From the NCBI GenBank assembly GCA_016169945.1, contig JADLSH010000220.1:1054001-1118000 (forward strand): a DNA stretch of 64,000 nucleotides, given 5' to 3'. Shown here in pieces: positions 43,196 to 56,829 of the stretch. The position numbers and the translations under genes were made by a program. Under the pieces are notes generated by a model. That model made no database searches, was not told the origin of the DNA, and saw only the letters and a program-made list of their open reading frames with translations. Positions within the stretch are counted from its first letter, which is position 1; each line of letters starts with the position of its first letter. The stretch comes from Trachythela sp. YZ-2020. Taxonomy: Eukaryota > Cnidaria > Anthozoa > Malacalcyonacea > Clavulariidae.

Positions 43196-46012
43196 ACAAG
43201 GATTGTAGATATATATCTTCATATATGTATATATATAAATTAGTCGAAGTATATTATACATACTACACAGGGTGTATCAAATAAAGATAATCCAACTTTT
43301 GAATGTTATCTTGCGTTTATTATTTACTTTATATATTTATTTTTTCATCAATCAAATGTCCTTCTTGTGTTACTTCTACAAAAGATGGCCACATACGATA
43401 CGAATGTCTCCCTATTGAAATTAATGTCATTTTGGATTCAAATTTAAGAATTTGCATCAGATACATATGGCGTAACACATGGGCTATTTATCAAGTCTTG
43501 GTAAATTTTAAAACGGTAGCTACAAATCGCGATTTAACAATGAAATTGGTGGTTGGAACATTTTACGAAACAGGAAGTTTGCCGACTGAACTGGCAAAAT
43601 ACTAAACGTTTCACAATTAGGACACACTCAGTGCGATTAAATCATGGCTCCAAAAACGAAATTTACACCCTGCAGCGCGCCCTTATTTCTCTGATTGATT
43701 GCGTGGGTTTTGCGTGGATTGTACGTGTATTTTGCGTGGCCCTTATACAAGAGTTCTGCTTTAAGTTTGCTGGCATTCCATAAAATACTTGTGAAAGAGA
43801 ACATAAATTTTGAAATAATTGTTAAGAGTCCACAGTACGGTTCTGGAAAAGATTACCGTGCTTCCTACAATATTTTATACTATGTGCGTGGAAATCTACG
43901 GATAATATTAAAATAGTAAAGAGGTTGTTAACTTGTTTTTCTTGAAATTTAATGAAAAATGTTCATATTGCTGTATGTGGGGACTGTATCTATATCTACT
44001 GCAATATAATGAAATGTACCTTTCTACTCTGCCGTATTAGCTTTCTTTTCAAGGTATAGATTCTTAATTTATATTTCAGTGCTGTCTTGAACCATTAAGC
44101 ACATAAACAAGTTTTAGAATTTTAAACTATATAATCTGGTTTTGTTCCCACTCTACTGTGAAATATTATATATTTTGTAAAATATGTAAAATAGTTGATA
44201 CGATTTTAACCGCCTAATACGAGAGCCTAAAGATGCGACTGACAATTTGTTTCTTCATATTGAAGTGGGCAAAACACTTGTCACTACATTTATCAACAGA
44301 AAATCGATTCTCACTTAAAATCCTACACGAGTTAAATCATACCGTAAGCTGGATATTTTAACAGAAGTAAATTGCATCATTGTACCTTTTGTTTGGCGTA
44401 AAACTGGAGTGATTGTTTTATAATTATTTTTCATTTTTGCATAAAAAAACTGAATTTTCAAACGTAAAAAAATCTTGAAATCACTGCCGTTTTCGCTTTA
44501 TTCGCTGTTTCCATGGAGAGAAGAATAATTAAAAATTAAAAATTGCGGCCTATACACGAATCGCGAAATTCGGCTGCGCATCCAAATGACGCGTTCTGAT
44601 TCGGGCAAAAATCGCAGTTAAAGAAAAACATGTAGCTGTGACTGGATGATTTAAAATATGCGTATTAAAGTATTCAAATGTTCAGTCATGCATTCGTGTT
44701 TTTATTGTTGTGATATGTAATCACGAATGCATGACTGAACATTTGAATACTTTAATACGCATATTTTCAATCATCCAGTCACAGCTACATGTTTTTCTTT
44801 AACTGTAATTTTTGTTCGAATTTCGCGATTCGTGTATTAAAAATAAAGCCTATTTACAAGTGAAATTACAACCTAAAACAAAATGTAATTAAGATTATAA
44901 CTTTCATCAGTTAAGTTAAAATGTGTGTACTTACACTACAGTGGTAAAAAACTTCGGTTCAGTGCATGCTATGTAGATGAGAATACCACCGTTGGATTCA
45001 GCGTTTTACAATCTCTTTAGAGAAGTAAATTGTGTTTGTTTACAACGCTATCGGCCGATTTAGCCCCTTTTAAACACTCTGAATTTGTTTTGTTTACAAA
45101 TTAACAAAAATATAAACTAATTAAATATTCATTTCGCGTTCCTACCTTTGGTTTACACGCTACAAACTCGTAAATAGCTATTAACAATATCTTTAAAACG
45201 AATCTATTTTTATTCAATTACGAAATAATCTAGCCTTTTTATGGCAATTCTGATGAAAATGCTTTCTTTGTTGCCGAGCCGGTATTGTCGGCACACGCTC
45301 GGACAATTCGGAAGCCAAATCTCCGGGATTTTTGCACCCTATCGGCTTGAAAGCACCGGCAATCGATTTCTCGTGATGTCATTGCCTAGATGGCGGATTT
45401 TTATTGGTTTATCAAGCAAGCAACACTGACCTTACATGGATTTTCGTAATTTATATCGCTTGTGGGAATTAATTTCAAGATTTCGATTTCAAGACTCCCT
45501 GCATATTCTCGGGGGGTTAGGGTTTCAATTGACTAGTGCATAATAGTGAGAAGACACAAATGTATCAATTTTTTACCTGGTTGTTAGGAGTTGCTTCGTG
45601 TTTGAAATATAATTGCCAAGAAGCAAGGCTGCTAATTCTTGGTCCGTCTTGACGTTTAGCTCGTGTTTGTCGCCACCGCGTAAATTGCTCCAAATAAAGA
45701 CAGATCTGTGACGCATCCCTTCCCGGTAAAACATTTTTTCGTTTGGCCTTTATGTCTTCGCTGGATACAACGCAAATTCCCTCAATTTCGCCGCTAACAA
45801 CATTTCGGGATGAACTTTGCCTTCCTCCATGTTGTTTGAATACATAATCACATGCAAAATGCACGAAATGCGCATGCGTTATCCAATTAAAATTCCAATG
45901 GTGAGGGCCCTCACACAATGCGCAGAAAAGATGCGCAGAACGGACTTGACTTCCACTTTAAGTGTCGCGTATTATCAAATTTTAAAGTAAATTATCGGTG
46001 ATCGTATTTATA
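43196..46012. other. Non-coding, with hairpin element at about 44540-44845
   Basis: 44540-44690 is the near inverse of 44715-44845: AATGCATGACTGAACATTTG and CATGTAGCTGTGACTGGATG pair with their inverses around a short loop. This is a palindromic MITE of about 300 bp. 43268 onward begins ACAGGGTGTATCAAATAAAG, which resembles a transposon end, but no partner was found. No credible exon is seen. Confidence 0.55.
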
Positions 46013-49000
46013 GGCCTGTTTCCGGAGCCTTATCTGCTTGCTGTCAGCGAAAAGAAGATAGCAGTCGTTGATTTGACATCCAGTTATTCAACATTTGTCA
46101 TCAATGGAGATAACAATATCAAAAACTTCCTTGTTGATCCTGTTGATCAGAAAATGTATTTCGAAAGAGGAACAAGGGTGTATCGAGCGAATTTTGATGG
46201 CTCTGAAAAAGAAGTAATTCGTCAAGATGATGGAAGTCCGATTCGACTATTCGCATTTGACTGGATAGGACGACGTATGTTCTGGGTGGCTTCAAAGAGA
46301 AATGTGGTCTTTGTGGGTAATATGGACCTGAGTGATGGAACAAGGTTTCATTCCAGTGAAAAAAATATTTCAAGTTTGGCAGTAGATCCTAATGCAGGGT
46401 AAGTAATGTTTTACCTTAAGGACATATATAGTACGTAGTATTTATCCAATTACTATTTTTGGTTAAGATAACATAATTAAATATTATTCTCTTATTAAGT
46501 TATTCCTTTTAATTCTGTAAAGAATTATCATTGTCCCTTAGCCACGCGCGAAGTGCATTAGGGAGAAGTTCGTCTCTCAAATCGGGGATGTTGGGAAAAC
46601 ACTCGAAAAGCAAGTAAAACATTTGGCTATGCCTTGTGTTTTACACGCTTATCTCGTATTCTCCCAACAATCCCCTCGTGCATTATAACACAACAAATGC
46701 ACGCGACTCGTTTTCTATTGCTTGAATAAACGATGAAACACAAGTTTACAACAATAATGATTACCAAACCATTCATTTATTCAACCAAATCTGCAAATTA
46801 AGGAAGTTAGAAATCAACAACCAACTTCTGCGCAATTCCACAATGCGGCGGCGTAATTTTGGTTATATCACGGGAATGTTATGGAATGTTATGTGCAAGT
46901 AAGCAGCCGCTCGTGGAAAGATACGACACAAAGAGCGGCTGTGAACCAGATTATTGTTCTGGAAGGGTGTTCAAAATTGACGTTTAACAATAAATGTTCG
47001 TTTGAATGTTCATTTAATAATTTTCCTTTCAGGTTATGTTTTCACCTGGGTCTGTCTGCATGCATTGTATATGCGTGTATGTGTTTATCTGCGAGCACGA
47101 TAACTCAAAAAATATCAAACAATTTAAAACAAAAATTTTTAGAGTAATGGTCATAGGCCAAAGACATTGATATTATTTTGGCTCAGTTTAGATGAAAATT
47201 AGATGAGAAATTTAGACAAAAGTTCGTCTTGCTGTCCACACGTGTATACAACTGAATGAATGCGTGATTATGCATGTATAATTCATGCATAAATAGATCC
47301 TTGCTTTATTTTGCATGCTAGAGAACATAAATAGGCAAGACCAATGGGTCTAAGCTTCACTTAATATGCAGGCGGAGGTATGCAATCGCTGCGTACCCTC
47401 TACTTTAAAAAAGATTTCCACTTCTCACCTTTAAATACATTGAATGTGTTGTTGGGGGATTTTGTCTGAATGCAGAAATTTGGCCGACTTAACGCCCGGA
47501 TATCCTTTTCGGGGCCTCATGGCGCTTTTGTCAGCCCCTGTTGATATTCCATATATTTCCACAACTAATCATGAAACTAAATTAGCTTTTGAACGTAACT
47601 AACTTCACGTAACTAACTTCACGTAACTGTTATTTTATTTTTTTCTTAGGTATATCTTCTATAAAAATATTCAAAAAATTATTGTGCGAATAAATTTTCT
47701 CGGGGGTAATCTCAAGGAATTTCACCTGGAATTTGATGACTTTAGTGTTTATCTTGATTATCTCAACAAGAGACTGTACTATTATTCTGATAAAAAGGAA
47801 AATGTTTATTCAATGGATTATGATGGTGATTTGTTGAAAAAGATCCTATTTACAGAAATAAGGATTGGTGCATTGGCTGTATTCGGAGATTCTCTTTACC
47901 TCCAAAAAATGAATATCCAAGCGATTCAACGGATGAATTTATCTAATGGTGTTGTATATCGGAAGATTTCGGTACCAAAATTGTTGTCCAGTTTGAATGA
48001 ACTCGTCGTCATAGCAAAACCTCAGTACCCAACAGGTAAGATAAGACAACATGCTTATATGATATCGATCAACTCACAACAATGAATTTCTGATGGGGAA
48101 ACGATGTATAAGAGAAATATATTCATGTATGATATGAGGTGAGATGTAGAATATCTTTCTTTAGTATAATTTCAAGTGTCTTGATTGTATGGATAAGCAG
48201 TAAATCTGAACATTATTTACTAGCATAAGTAGTAAATAATGATTTTCTTTCAAAATGGCTTACAAAAGTCGTCTTGAAGTGACTTCTCCCCATAAAATTA
48301 AAGAAATAACGGGTAATGGAGTTTCACAAAACACAAAACTAGCAACAAAATTTAAATGTTTTTTCAATTAATTTATTAACAAGTTGTTCGCGAGCGACAA
48401 GCAAAGAGAGGCAAATTGCACTCCGAAGGACGTTCATTCACATTTAACATGAACATGTACAACAATTAACTTTTCTTACACGTTTTAAATTGTTTGATTT
48501 ATATCCTACATGATCTTTCTTGTAAATTTTAAGCATTTTCAGCGCCATTCATAGACTTTGTTGTTTTAATTAACGAACTTCTCGATTATTTTAGTATACA
48601 TTGCGTATTTAAAAAGGAAGTAAATTACATTCATAAAGGAAGCGCATGTTGTTGTATTTAATTTTATGCATATTTTACTGCTGAAATTATACTAATTCGT
48701 CTCGGTGAATATTCACCTAAATCACCTCGACTTCGGTAGATAATTGTTAAATGTCTGCTAATGGAGTAAGGGTGAATAGTGCCAAGCTGAGAAATGAGAC
48801 GCATTTCCTGTCTTTCAGGGCTATAATTTCTACCTGAAATGGAACAGGTACGGTAGCTCGAATATTGATATCGAAGACATCTTCCAGTTTTACCAATGCA
48901 AAGCATACCACAATTATGTACTGCATGAGATACAGTAGATGAGATGAGAGGAAGCACACGTGAGACGGTGCTTGATGTTATACAGCACTTAGATTTTTAT

Positions 49001-50317
49001 CCAGCTGCACTTTTAGACACTCCCTGTTTGAAGGCCTCCTACAATCCCCGATCTGAAACCGTTGGAGAGCCTGTGTCTCATATTGCAAGGGCAAAATTGC
49101 CCAAGTTCTTACTTACCATGTCTTCAATTTCAAAGTAAGGGATGTCATTAGGAAGAATTTTCGTATCTTGAAAAGCCACCCTGAAACATCTTCCATTTCT
49201 CCGCTAACTTCCTAGTTATTTTCGTCTAAACAATCTGTTGCCATGTATTTCAATATTGGCAACCACAGTGTTTCAGACATGAAATTTGAGCTCTCTGTCC
49301 CATTTCAGGCTACACCATTCCCAATTTACAACATTCATCCTTGCGGTATCAATGAGCACTTAGCTCGTGCCAGTCCAATGCTGCCATCACCAGACATTGG
49401 CAGATATTCTACATATCACCTCATTTCATAAATAGTTCCGTATTTTCTCCGATTCACTTATTTTTTACTTTTCTTTTCATGTTATTTTTTTTCTAATACG
49501 ATCTGTTTATAGTTTGTTTTGAATAAATCCATCTGATTCGTATATTTTTATCGCGTAATCGCTTTTGTATACACTATAAAAGCACATGTCCCCCCTCCCA
49601 CGTTATGTAATTGCATGTAATGTATTTGTAGTATATCTTTTCTAATATATAATTTACCAATTTTCGAACACGAAGGGTCAAAGGGTCAAATCGGTAAAAC
49701 TAGACGATAAACGACTTTCCAATGCATATTTATAACTACTCAATCAAACCAGTGTTTTAATATTTAAACTCTCGCTTTGTCTGGAATTTTTTACCAATTT
49801 TCTAAAAAGCGTTTCATTGGCCGTTTTCTTTGACTTTTGAGGAAGAATAGAATACAGTAGTTTGAGAAAATCATGCATTTGCATTTTGACTAATACGATC
49901 CGCCGGGATGCCTAGCATTCCAATTGATGAACGAATCGCATCACATTGAGGTTAAATCTCATGCCTTTTCAACCAAGTTTCCACCGAAGCATGTGTATTA
50001 ATGACAGTACATATTAAATGCTTGTTAGTACAGATGTGTATATTTTGACGAATTCATTAAATTAAAGTGTGCAAATCTTTTCATGACATTCGAGCACATT
50101 TAATTAATGTTTCTTATGCATATTTTAATTTATTCATATTTAATTTACGTCAAATGAATAATGCATATTTTTATACATATTTTTATGCAACTAGATGGAT
50201 GTCCCATTTCTCCTTGTGGTGTTAACGAATACTGTAGCAACATCAATGGTACTCTCTCGTGTAAATGTCATTTCAGTTTTAGACGGAAAGGATCCATTTG
50301 TGGTATAAAATTCTAAT
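46013..50317 (+). CDS. LDL-receptor YWTD propeller / EGF-domain protein, three 3' exons
   Basis: Exons are 46013-46398, 47650-48035 and 50195-50317, all with AG/GT borders and compatible phases (2, then 1). Exons 1-2 form LDL-receptor class B propeller blades: FLVDPVDQKMYFERGTRVYR, FDWIGRRMFW, SLAVDPNAG-YIFYKN and LDYLNKRLYYYSDKKENVY. Exon 3 is one EGF-like domain with six cysteines spaced C-x4-C-x5-C-x8-C-x-C-x10-C, and a stop nine bases after the last one. A propeller followed by EGF is the arrangement in LRP/LDLR, nidogen and Wnt co-receptor families. Here the protein ends without a membrane segment, so it would be secreted or is a truncated copy. The start exon was not found. Intron 2 holds PLE pieces. 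Confidence 0.75.
46399..47649. other. Intron 1 of the YWTD/EGF gene
   Basis: A GT donor at 46399 (GTAAGT) and an AG acceptor ending 47649 with a poly-T tract. No other gene is seen inside. Confidence 0.65.
48660..49000 (-). pseudogene. PLE GIY-YIG fragment in host intron 2, antisense
   Basis: Reads SSTVSHAVHNCGMLCIGKTGRCLRY-like, then RQEMRLISQLGTIHPYS on the - strand, with an internal deletion. It meets an oppositely oriented PLE piece at about 49000. Confidence 0.75.
49005..49640 (+). pseudogene. PLE fragment in host intron 2, sense
   Basis: Starts with the PLE segment shared with 39425-39540, then VIRKNFRILKSHPETSS, then jumps to the endonuclease end (NIGNHSVSDMKFELSVPFQ, then GINEHLARA). 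The 3' tail runs to the GCACATGTCCCCCC region, where homology stops before the hammerhead motif. Confidence 0.75.
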
Positions 50318-51450
50318 TATTATAGTACAGTATCACACGATTTCAATATTTTTCCTATCCGGCAATTTCTAATCTCAAAGTGGAATATTGTAGTAATTTT
50401 AGCTGCTGTTTTAGGGTATTTTGAATAAAAACAAATGAAAATCGTATACGTCTGCGAAGCGTCGTTTTTGGTTGCGAAGTGTTTGCAATTGCAGTTAAGT
50501 ATTTTGAATGCGGTTTTCTCTGCAAGTATTTACTCCCTTGAAATGAAACACTGACCACGGACATCCTTACACCATGATCTTTCGAAAGAGGTCTGATTGC
50601 CGTCAAAATACAAAACAAAAACAAAAATATCGCACAATTGATCCAACAATTCGTCAAACTCACCTTGTCAAATTTGGAAATAATTTTAATATCTCTGAAA
50701 TACTTTGAATAAAAATTTCGCCAATGTAGCTTACACTATATTCAAGTTCTTATATCTGGAAAATTTCGTTCGTATATGGCAAGCAGAAATATATTTTTAT
50801 AACTTTTCTATAATTATCGGTTTTTACTGCTCATGCGCCCCACTGATTAAATTTGGCATATCAGGTTCGCCGTGAGGCTGATACACCTGGAAAGCGCACT
50901 GCCGTGTCATTCTGACATGTGGAATCGATATCCGGTGCTTATAATCCTGTGGGGCGCATTCTTCATGTACTTCCGGTTTGTCTGCACGCTAGGATGAGGC
51001 AAACGTCTCGACCTAAAACTTCGTCTGTAAAGAGTGTCTATAAAGGCCAATCTATAATGGCACTATGCCGAAGAACACGCATGTCAATGGGCCGAATTTA
51101 TGATCGATGAAATATATATATATATCGCTATTTAAAATATATATACCGTCGCCGTGTCTATACCTTGACGTCAGGTTTAGTGTAGATAAGATAATATTTC
51201 CGCGCCCTGTCAATTTGTCAGCTAACATGTTAATTGCTTTGCGTGCTTTCTAATTAAATAGGATTAATTTTCAGCTTTCATCCACTTGTAATATTGTATA
51301 TAATACCGTAATGTTTTTTCTGCTAGTCATTAGGCTAATTTATCTGATGAGAGCCACATCTTGTAGTACGAAACTAAATAGTAATAAATTAGACGGCTAG
51401 TGAGATTTGTTGAGTAGTTGAACCTCAGTATATATATATATACATATAAC
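50318..51450. other. Non-coding downstream of the EGF exon
   Basis: No credible exon. (TA)n spots lie at 51112-51125 and 51430-51446. A polyadenylation-like AATAAA lies at about 50708 but I cannot tie it to the gene. Confidence 0.45.
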
Positions 51451-51454
51451 AAAA

Positions 51455-51584
51455 AAAAGCAGGAGACGAACACGGCGTGGAAGTATTATTTGGTTTAACC
51501 CCACTTTCAGGAAGAATGTGCGCACCAACATCGCGCGAGATTTCCTGCGACTCATTGATAAACATTTCCTAAGACAAACGCTCT
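51455..51584 (+). pseudogene. PLE RT-end fragment, left of a LINE insertion
   Basis: Frame reads SIIWFNPTFRKNVRTNIARDF, then LRLIDKHFPKTNAL, the Penelope block just before the GIY-YIG linker. It is cut at about 51584 by the tail of an antisense LINE; the endonuclease half is at 55600-56150. Confidence 0.75.
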
Positions 51585-54500
51585 TTATTATTATTATTAT
51601 TATACATTATTTGAAAGCTCCCCTTAGGGCTTTTCAGCATCAAATTACAAGAATTTTAAAATTTAAAAACTAATTTATACTAAACAAATTATGAACAAAG
51701 CATTTACTAGTAAAGTATATATACAGTTAAAACTGATCAAAGAGTAAGACCTGAAGTTTCTTTTTAAAATTATCTACACTTTCACATTTCTTCAAATCCT
51801 CCGACATAGAGTTCCAAGAAGTTACAGCCCTATAATAAAAAGTTCGTTGGCCAGAGGCGGACTTGCACATGGGGATCTGTAGTTTATCTTTGTTTCTTGT
51901 TTCATTGGAGTGTATGTCTGATCTCTTTACAAATTTGTCACATAAGTAAGATGGTGCGAAGCCTTTAACACATTTGAAGGTCATGACACTTTCGCGAAGT
52001 TTCACATTAAGATGGACTGGAAGCCAATTTAACTCTTTCAAAATAGGAGTTATATGCTTAAATTTTTTTGTGCCAGATAAAATGCGGGCAGCGAAATTCT
52101 GTACCTTTGCAATTTATCTAAATTCTTCTTGGAAGTGTTTCCCCACACAGAAGAACAGTAATAAAGCTTACTGAAGACCAAAGCATTGATAATGATAGAC
52201 ATGGTCTGCTTGTCTAAAAGGTACTTTGCTCTATTTATCTGACATAATATACCAGTGCAAGAAGAGACTAAGTTAGTCACGTGTTCGTCGAAGGTCAAAC
52301 TCGCATCGAATGTAACACCTAAATCCCTAGCGAACGGAGATGGATACAACTGTTTGCCAAGAATTGCTAAACCAAAGCTGTCAGGAACTTTACTCAGCAT
52401 CTGACGCGTACCCAACAGTAACAGTTTAGTTTTTTCAGGATTGATAAGCAAACCGTTCGCACAACACCAAGCAGCAATTTTCCGTAGATCTTCAGTCAGC
52501 TGTACAGTAACAACATTAATGTTCTTGATCGGGAAAGATACAAACAACTTCGAGTCGTCAACAAACGATTCCAAAGAGCCAGTAGTTGGTATCAAAGGCA
52601 GGTCATTGATGTATATATTAAGCAATAAAGGGCCAAGAATGGAGCCCTGTGGGACTCCATGGGTAACCGGAAGCGGTTCAGACAGCGTGGAGCCAATACG
52701 CACAACTTGAATTCTGGCAGAGAGATAACTCTTGAACCACTCAACAGCTCTGCTAGACAAGCCCAATGCACGAAGTTTTGTCAATAACAGAAGATGGTCA
52801 ATACTGTCAAATGCCTTGGACAAATCCAGCAGAACTAACGCTGTCAGTTCCTTTCGATCCATTGACTCGAGAATGCTATCTGCCATAAATATATTTAATG
52901 TTTCTGTGGAATGCATTTTTTTGTTCCCACTTTGATGACTTGTCAGTTTTTTCTTTACATCCAGATATGTGACCAACTGGTTCAAAGCTATACGTTCACA
53001 TATTTTGGAAGCTGCAGGTAGCAATGATATTGGGCGGTTACAATTAGGTATTTCCGGATCCCCTTCTTTCACGAGCGGTATGGCTTCAGATTTCTTCCAG
53101 CATGTTGGAAACACCGATGACTGCAGCGAACAGTTCACTATTTCCGTTAATGTTGGTAAAATGCAAGGCAAGGCATCTTTGATAACTCTCATAGAGACTT
53201 TATCACTTCCTGGTGCCTTGTTTAACGGAAACGACTGCACGACCTTTCGAACCTCATTGCACGAGACGGGATGAAAATGAAACACATCATCATCCCTGTC
53301 ATATCCAACTGCGGTATAATGAGGAGGTACAGGCAAATTATGGTCAGCAGCCAGTGACTTTGATAACTTTGAGGCATTGGGACCAACCGATGTGAAAAAT
53401 ACATTGAATTCATTGGTCAAACTGCCCAGATCTTTCGAGTATACTGGCTGCGATACTTCTTTTCGCGGAATACATTTTTTGATGACTTTCCACAAGGAGT
53501 TTTTGTTATCGTTGTTCTTACTGATTTCTCGTTGGATATGTACTTTCTCGGCGTCACGTAGCTTTTTCTTAACTACATTTCGTAGAAGATAGAAGTCACT
53601 CCAGTCGGAAGGAACCTCCTTACCAACAAATAGGCACTGACGATATCTGATTTTCATCGTTTTAACAGGTGCATGTCTATCCAGTATGGTAGAAAAATTG
53701 ACATTAAAATGTTCCAGTTTGTCATTAACATCATCAATTAATGCATTTTCAACCCACGGGATTTGTAACAAATCATTGACAAACCCCTCGGGGACATAGT
53801 GCTTATAGTTTCTAGCTGTGACATAAATAGGCGCAGGTTTTGGTAGTTTAAGTTTTAGAATAGAATACACTAGGAAGTGATCGCTAATATGTATTTCCTC
53901 TACACCACTCTCTGTCACCAGACTATCATTGGAGGTCATAATTATATCAATCAATGTTGAAGAATCTGGGGTTATTCTAGTGGGTGTCTTTATAAGCTGC
54001 GTCAGATTCAATGAGCAGCATAAATCATTGAGAGCATCAGCCTCCGGACAATTTCTCAACATGTCACAGTTTAGGTCGCCGACTACAAATATTTCCTTTC
54101 CAAACGTGAGGGCACATGTATAATTATCCATAAAGTTATCGACAAAACAGCTCACAGAGCAATTTGGGGGTTTATAGACTACACACAAAATGATTGATTT
54201 CAATTTCCTATGTTGGATTTGCAGCCAAAACTGTTGAAACCCAGAGCCAGAAATTCCAGATAATTCTTTCAAAACTTTAGTTTTGAGCGAAGTTTTAGTA
54301 TAAACACAGACGCCCCCTCCCCGTTTCTTAAGACGATCTTGTCGGAATAATTTGTAGCCCTCTAGCCCCACTTCAGCATTAGTAACGGTGGAGTTCAGCC
54401 AAGACTCTGATAAAGCTAAGATATCAAAGTCTTTCTCACATGTCATTAGACGTAGCTGAATCAAGTGGTTACGGTTTTTCAAGGACCTAATGTTTAAATG

Positions 54501-54990
54501 ACCTACTTTAATTTTCGATTTCTGAAAGCTCGGCGACTGATGGCTTGTAGTTTTTTGTCCCTGCAATGTGGTATGAGCTAGGTTATTCCCTGCTTGTTGT
54601 TGTTCACTAACGATTGTTGTCGTTCCAGAGCGTGATCTTGAGGTGTCAAATTGAATATTTAATAAGTTACTAAAGTTCACACCATTTTGCTCGGATAATA
54701 CGCTATAACAACGTTTTACTTGGGGTTTAAGAGTTGGTATAGCTCTAACATTGTTCCTTCTTAAATGAGCTCCCCCTCGCTGTCCTCTTGAAAAAGCTTG
54801 AAGGTTGTAGAAGGCGAGTCTTTGCCAAAGTTCACTTGAAACTGGCCGAAGAAAGGAACCGTGACTTGCCCTTGAAGACTTGCTTATAACTTTCAGCGAA
54901 TTTCGTATCGAAAGAAGTGTAATTCTTGAATAAGCCAGCATGTTGACACGCCACAGTATACCCACTTGCCTGCTTTAACGAAATCTCTCT
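51585..54990 (-). mobile_element. Nearly intact LINE (CR1/L2-like), antisense
   Basis: The coding part is 51727-54941, read from right to left. It ends in a 3' UTR and a (TAA)n tail at 51585-51602. The insertion sits inside a PLE. The 5' end lies somewhere in 54965-55370; three copies of GCTCCTTGGGGTATTCAGCA at 55250-55325 may be its 5' repeats or belong to the flank. Confidence 0.8.
51727..54941 (-). CDS. LINE ORF2: APE endonuclease and reverse transcriptase, one frameshift
   Basis: From ATG 54941 the frame is open for about 960 codons to 52050. An APE-type endonuclease follows a 140-residue basic leader: HLNIRSLKN, LALSESWLN, GGGVCVYTK, VVYKPPN, VVGDLNCDM and ISDHFLVY, with the catalytic Glu, Asp-x-Asn and Ser-Asp-His present. 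The RT has KAPGSDKVSMRVIK, RPISLLPAASKICE, LVLLDLSKAFDSIDH, HGVPQGSILGPLLLNIYIND and SFVDDSKLF; the catalytic Asp pair is kept, in FVDD rather than YADD. A single missing base near 52103-52107 shifts the last about 130 residues to 51727-52041 (ELNWLPVHLNVKLRESVMTF). Apart from this the protein looks intact, so the insertion is young. Confidence 0.85.
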
Positions 54991-55599
54991 TCACAAAATC
55001 TTCAATATAGAAACACCATCAAGCAGGCACGGATCTAGCCTGCAGTAAAAAATCAAAATAGCGGTTATCTGCGTGAGTTTTGACTAATCTGAGGCGGATT
55101 CTAGGCATTTGATTGGTCCATTTGCATTTTGACTAAAGTTTGCGGGGGTCTGACTCACTTGGGCAATATTCGAGCTTTCTGCATGATTGGCTGGTTAAAG
55201 AAATGTTCTCCTTTCTCATTGGCTCGATTTGTTTGACTCATCTTGACTAATTTGCTCCTTGGGGTATTCAGCAACGCTCCTTGGGGGTATTCAGCAGTCG
55301 CTCCTTGGGGTATTCAGCAGTCTTCAGTCAATACGAAATGAAAATAAAATCTTTCTGATTGCGACTTGACCGCAAAGGTTCAAATTGGTTTGAGTATCGA
55401 GTATAAAAGGTGAACACATGCAGATCTGTTCAAGCAAATGCACGCTTTGGATACAAGATGTGTCCAAGACCCTTTAGATGCTATAAATGACGCCGATATC
55501 AGTCTGTCGAGAGATTTTGGCGCAGAAATTTTCATACCCAGCGTGCTCGTCAACAAAATAAGAGGTGTACAGCGCCCATTTCTAAACACGACCGTAGCC
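54991..55599. other. LINE 5' end or unassigned flank
   Basis: Contains the triple GCTCCTTGGGGTATTCAGCA repeat (55250-55325). 55380-55600 has no coding homology I recognise. Confidence 0.45.
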
Positions 55600-56150
55600 T
55601 TCTGATAAATACAGCATCGTTCGATAACCGAAATTGTAATTGTAGAACCCTTAGTGATTGCCCGCTCGAAAGAAAGTTTTTTTTAAAAAGTATTGTTTAT
55701 AAAGCCGAAGTGATGACAACCGGGATAGCGAAATAAAGCAATATATCGGGATGACATCTGGCACATTTAAAAAGTGGTATGCCAATCACAAGAAATCGCT
55801 CAAGAAAGCTAGACATTGAAATGAGACGGAGATTTCTAAGTATCTCTGGCAATTAAAGCATCTAGAAAAATAATTTTCCATAAAGTGGTCAATTTTGAAG
55901 CGCGCTCCTTCAATCTCGGCTGTTGGCAAGCGCTGTCATCTCTGCATAGAGGAAAGACTTTGTTTGTTGGAGGCGGCCCACTTAACAAAAGATCGGAAAT
56001 TCCTTTTGAAATGTCGTCACGCTAAAAAGTTCAACGCGGGGAAATTCGAACGCACGCAAAGAACGAACATCGCGCGTCAGAAAACCGGTTGGCGTGATGT
56101 AACGGCAAGATACAGTTGCTTGATGATTGCACAATTGCATAAAACTTGAA
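55600..56150 (+). pseudogene. PLE GIY-YIG endonuclease half, right of the LINE insertion
   Basis: Reads FDNRNCNCRTLSDCPLERK, then QYIGMTSGTFKKWYANHKKS, ETEISKYLWQLKH and WSILKRAPSISAVGKRCHLC, ending with KDRKFLLKCRHAKKF. This is the linker Cys cluster and complete GIY-YIG domain of a PLE, with two stops. It continues the fragment at 51455-51584. Confidence 0.8.
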
Positions 56151-56172
56151 GTTGTAACTAGAACATTTTAAC

Positions 56173-56826
<654 letters not shown>

Positions 56827-56829
56827 ACA

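Noticed and set aside
43268..43610. Possible mariner-like end ACAGGGTGTATCAAATAAAG followed by an open frame
   Set aside because: No matching opposite end and no transposase motif in the frame.
45568..45918. Minus-strand frame of 117 codons ending at a plausible splice donor
   Set aside because: It has no in-frame ATG, no recognised domain and no partner exon found downstream.
50355..50663. Minus-strand frame with a hydrophobic N-terminal stretch, like a type II membrane protein
   Set aside because: It opens with GTG rather than ATG, lacks splice support and has low-complexity residues after the hydrophobic part.
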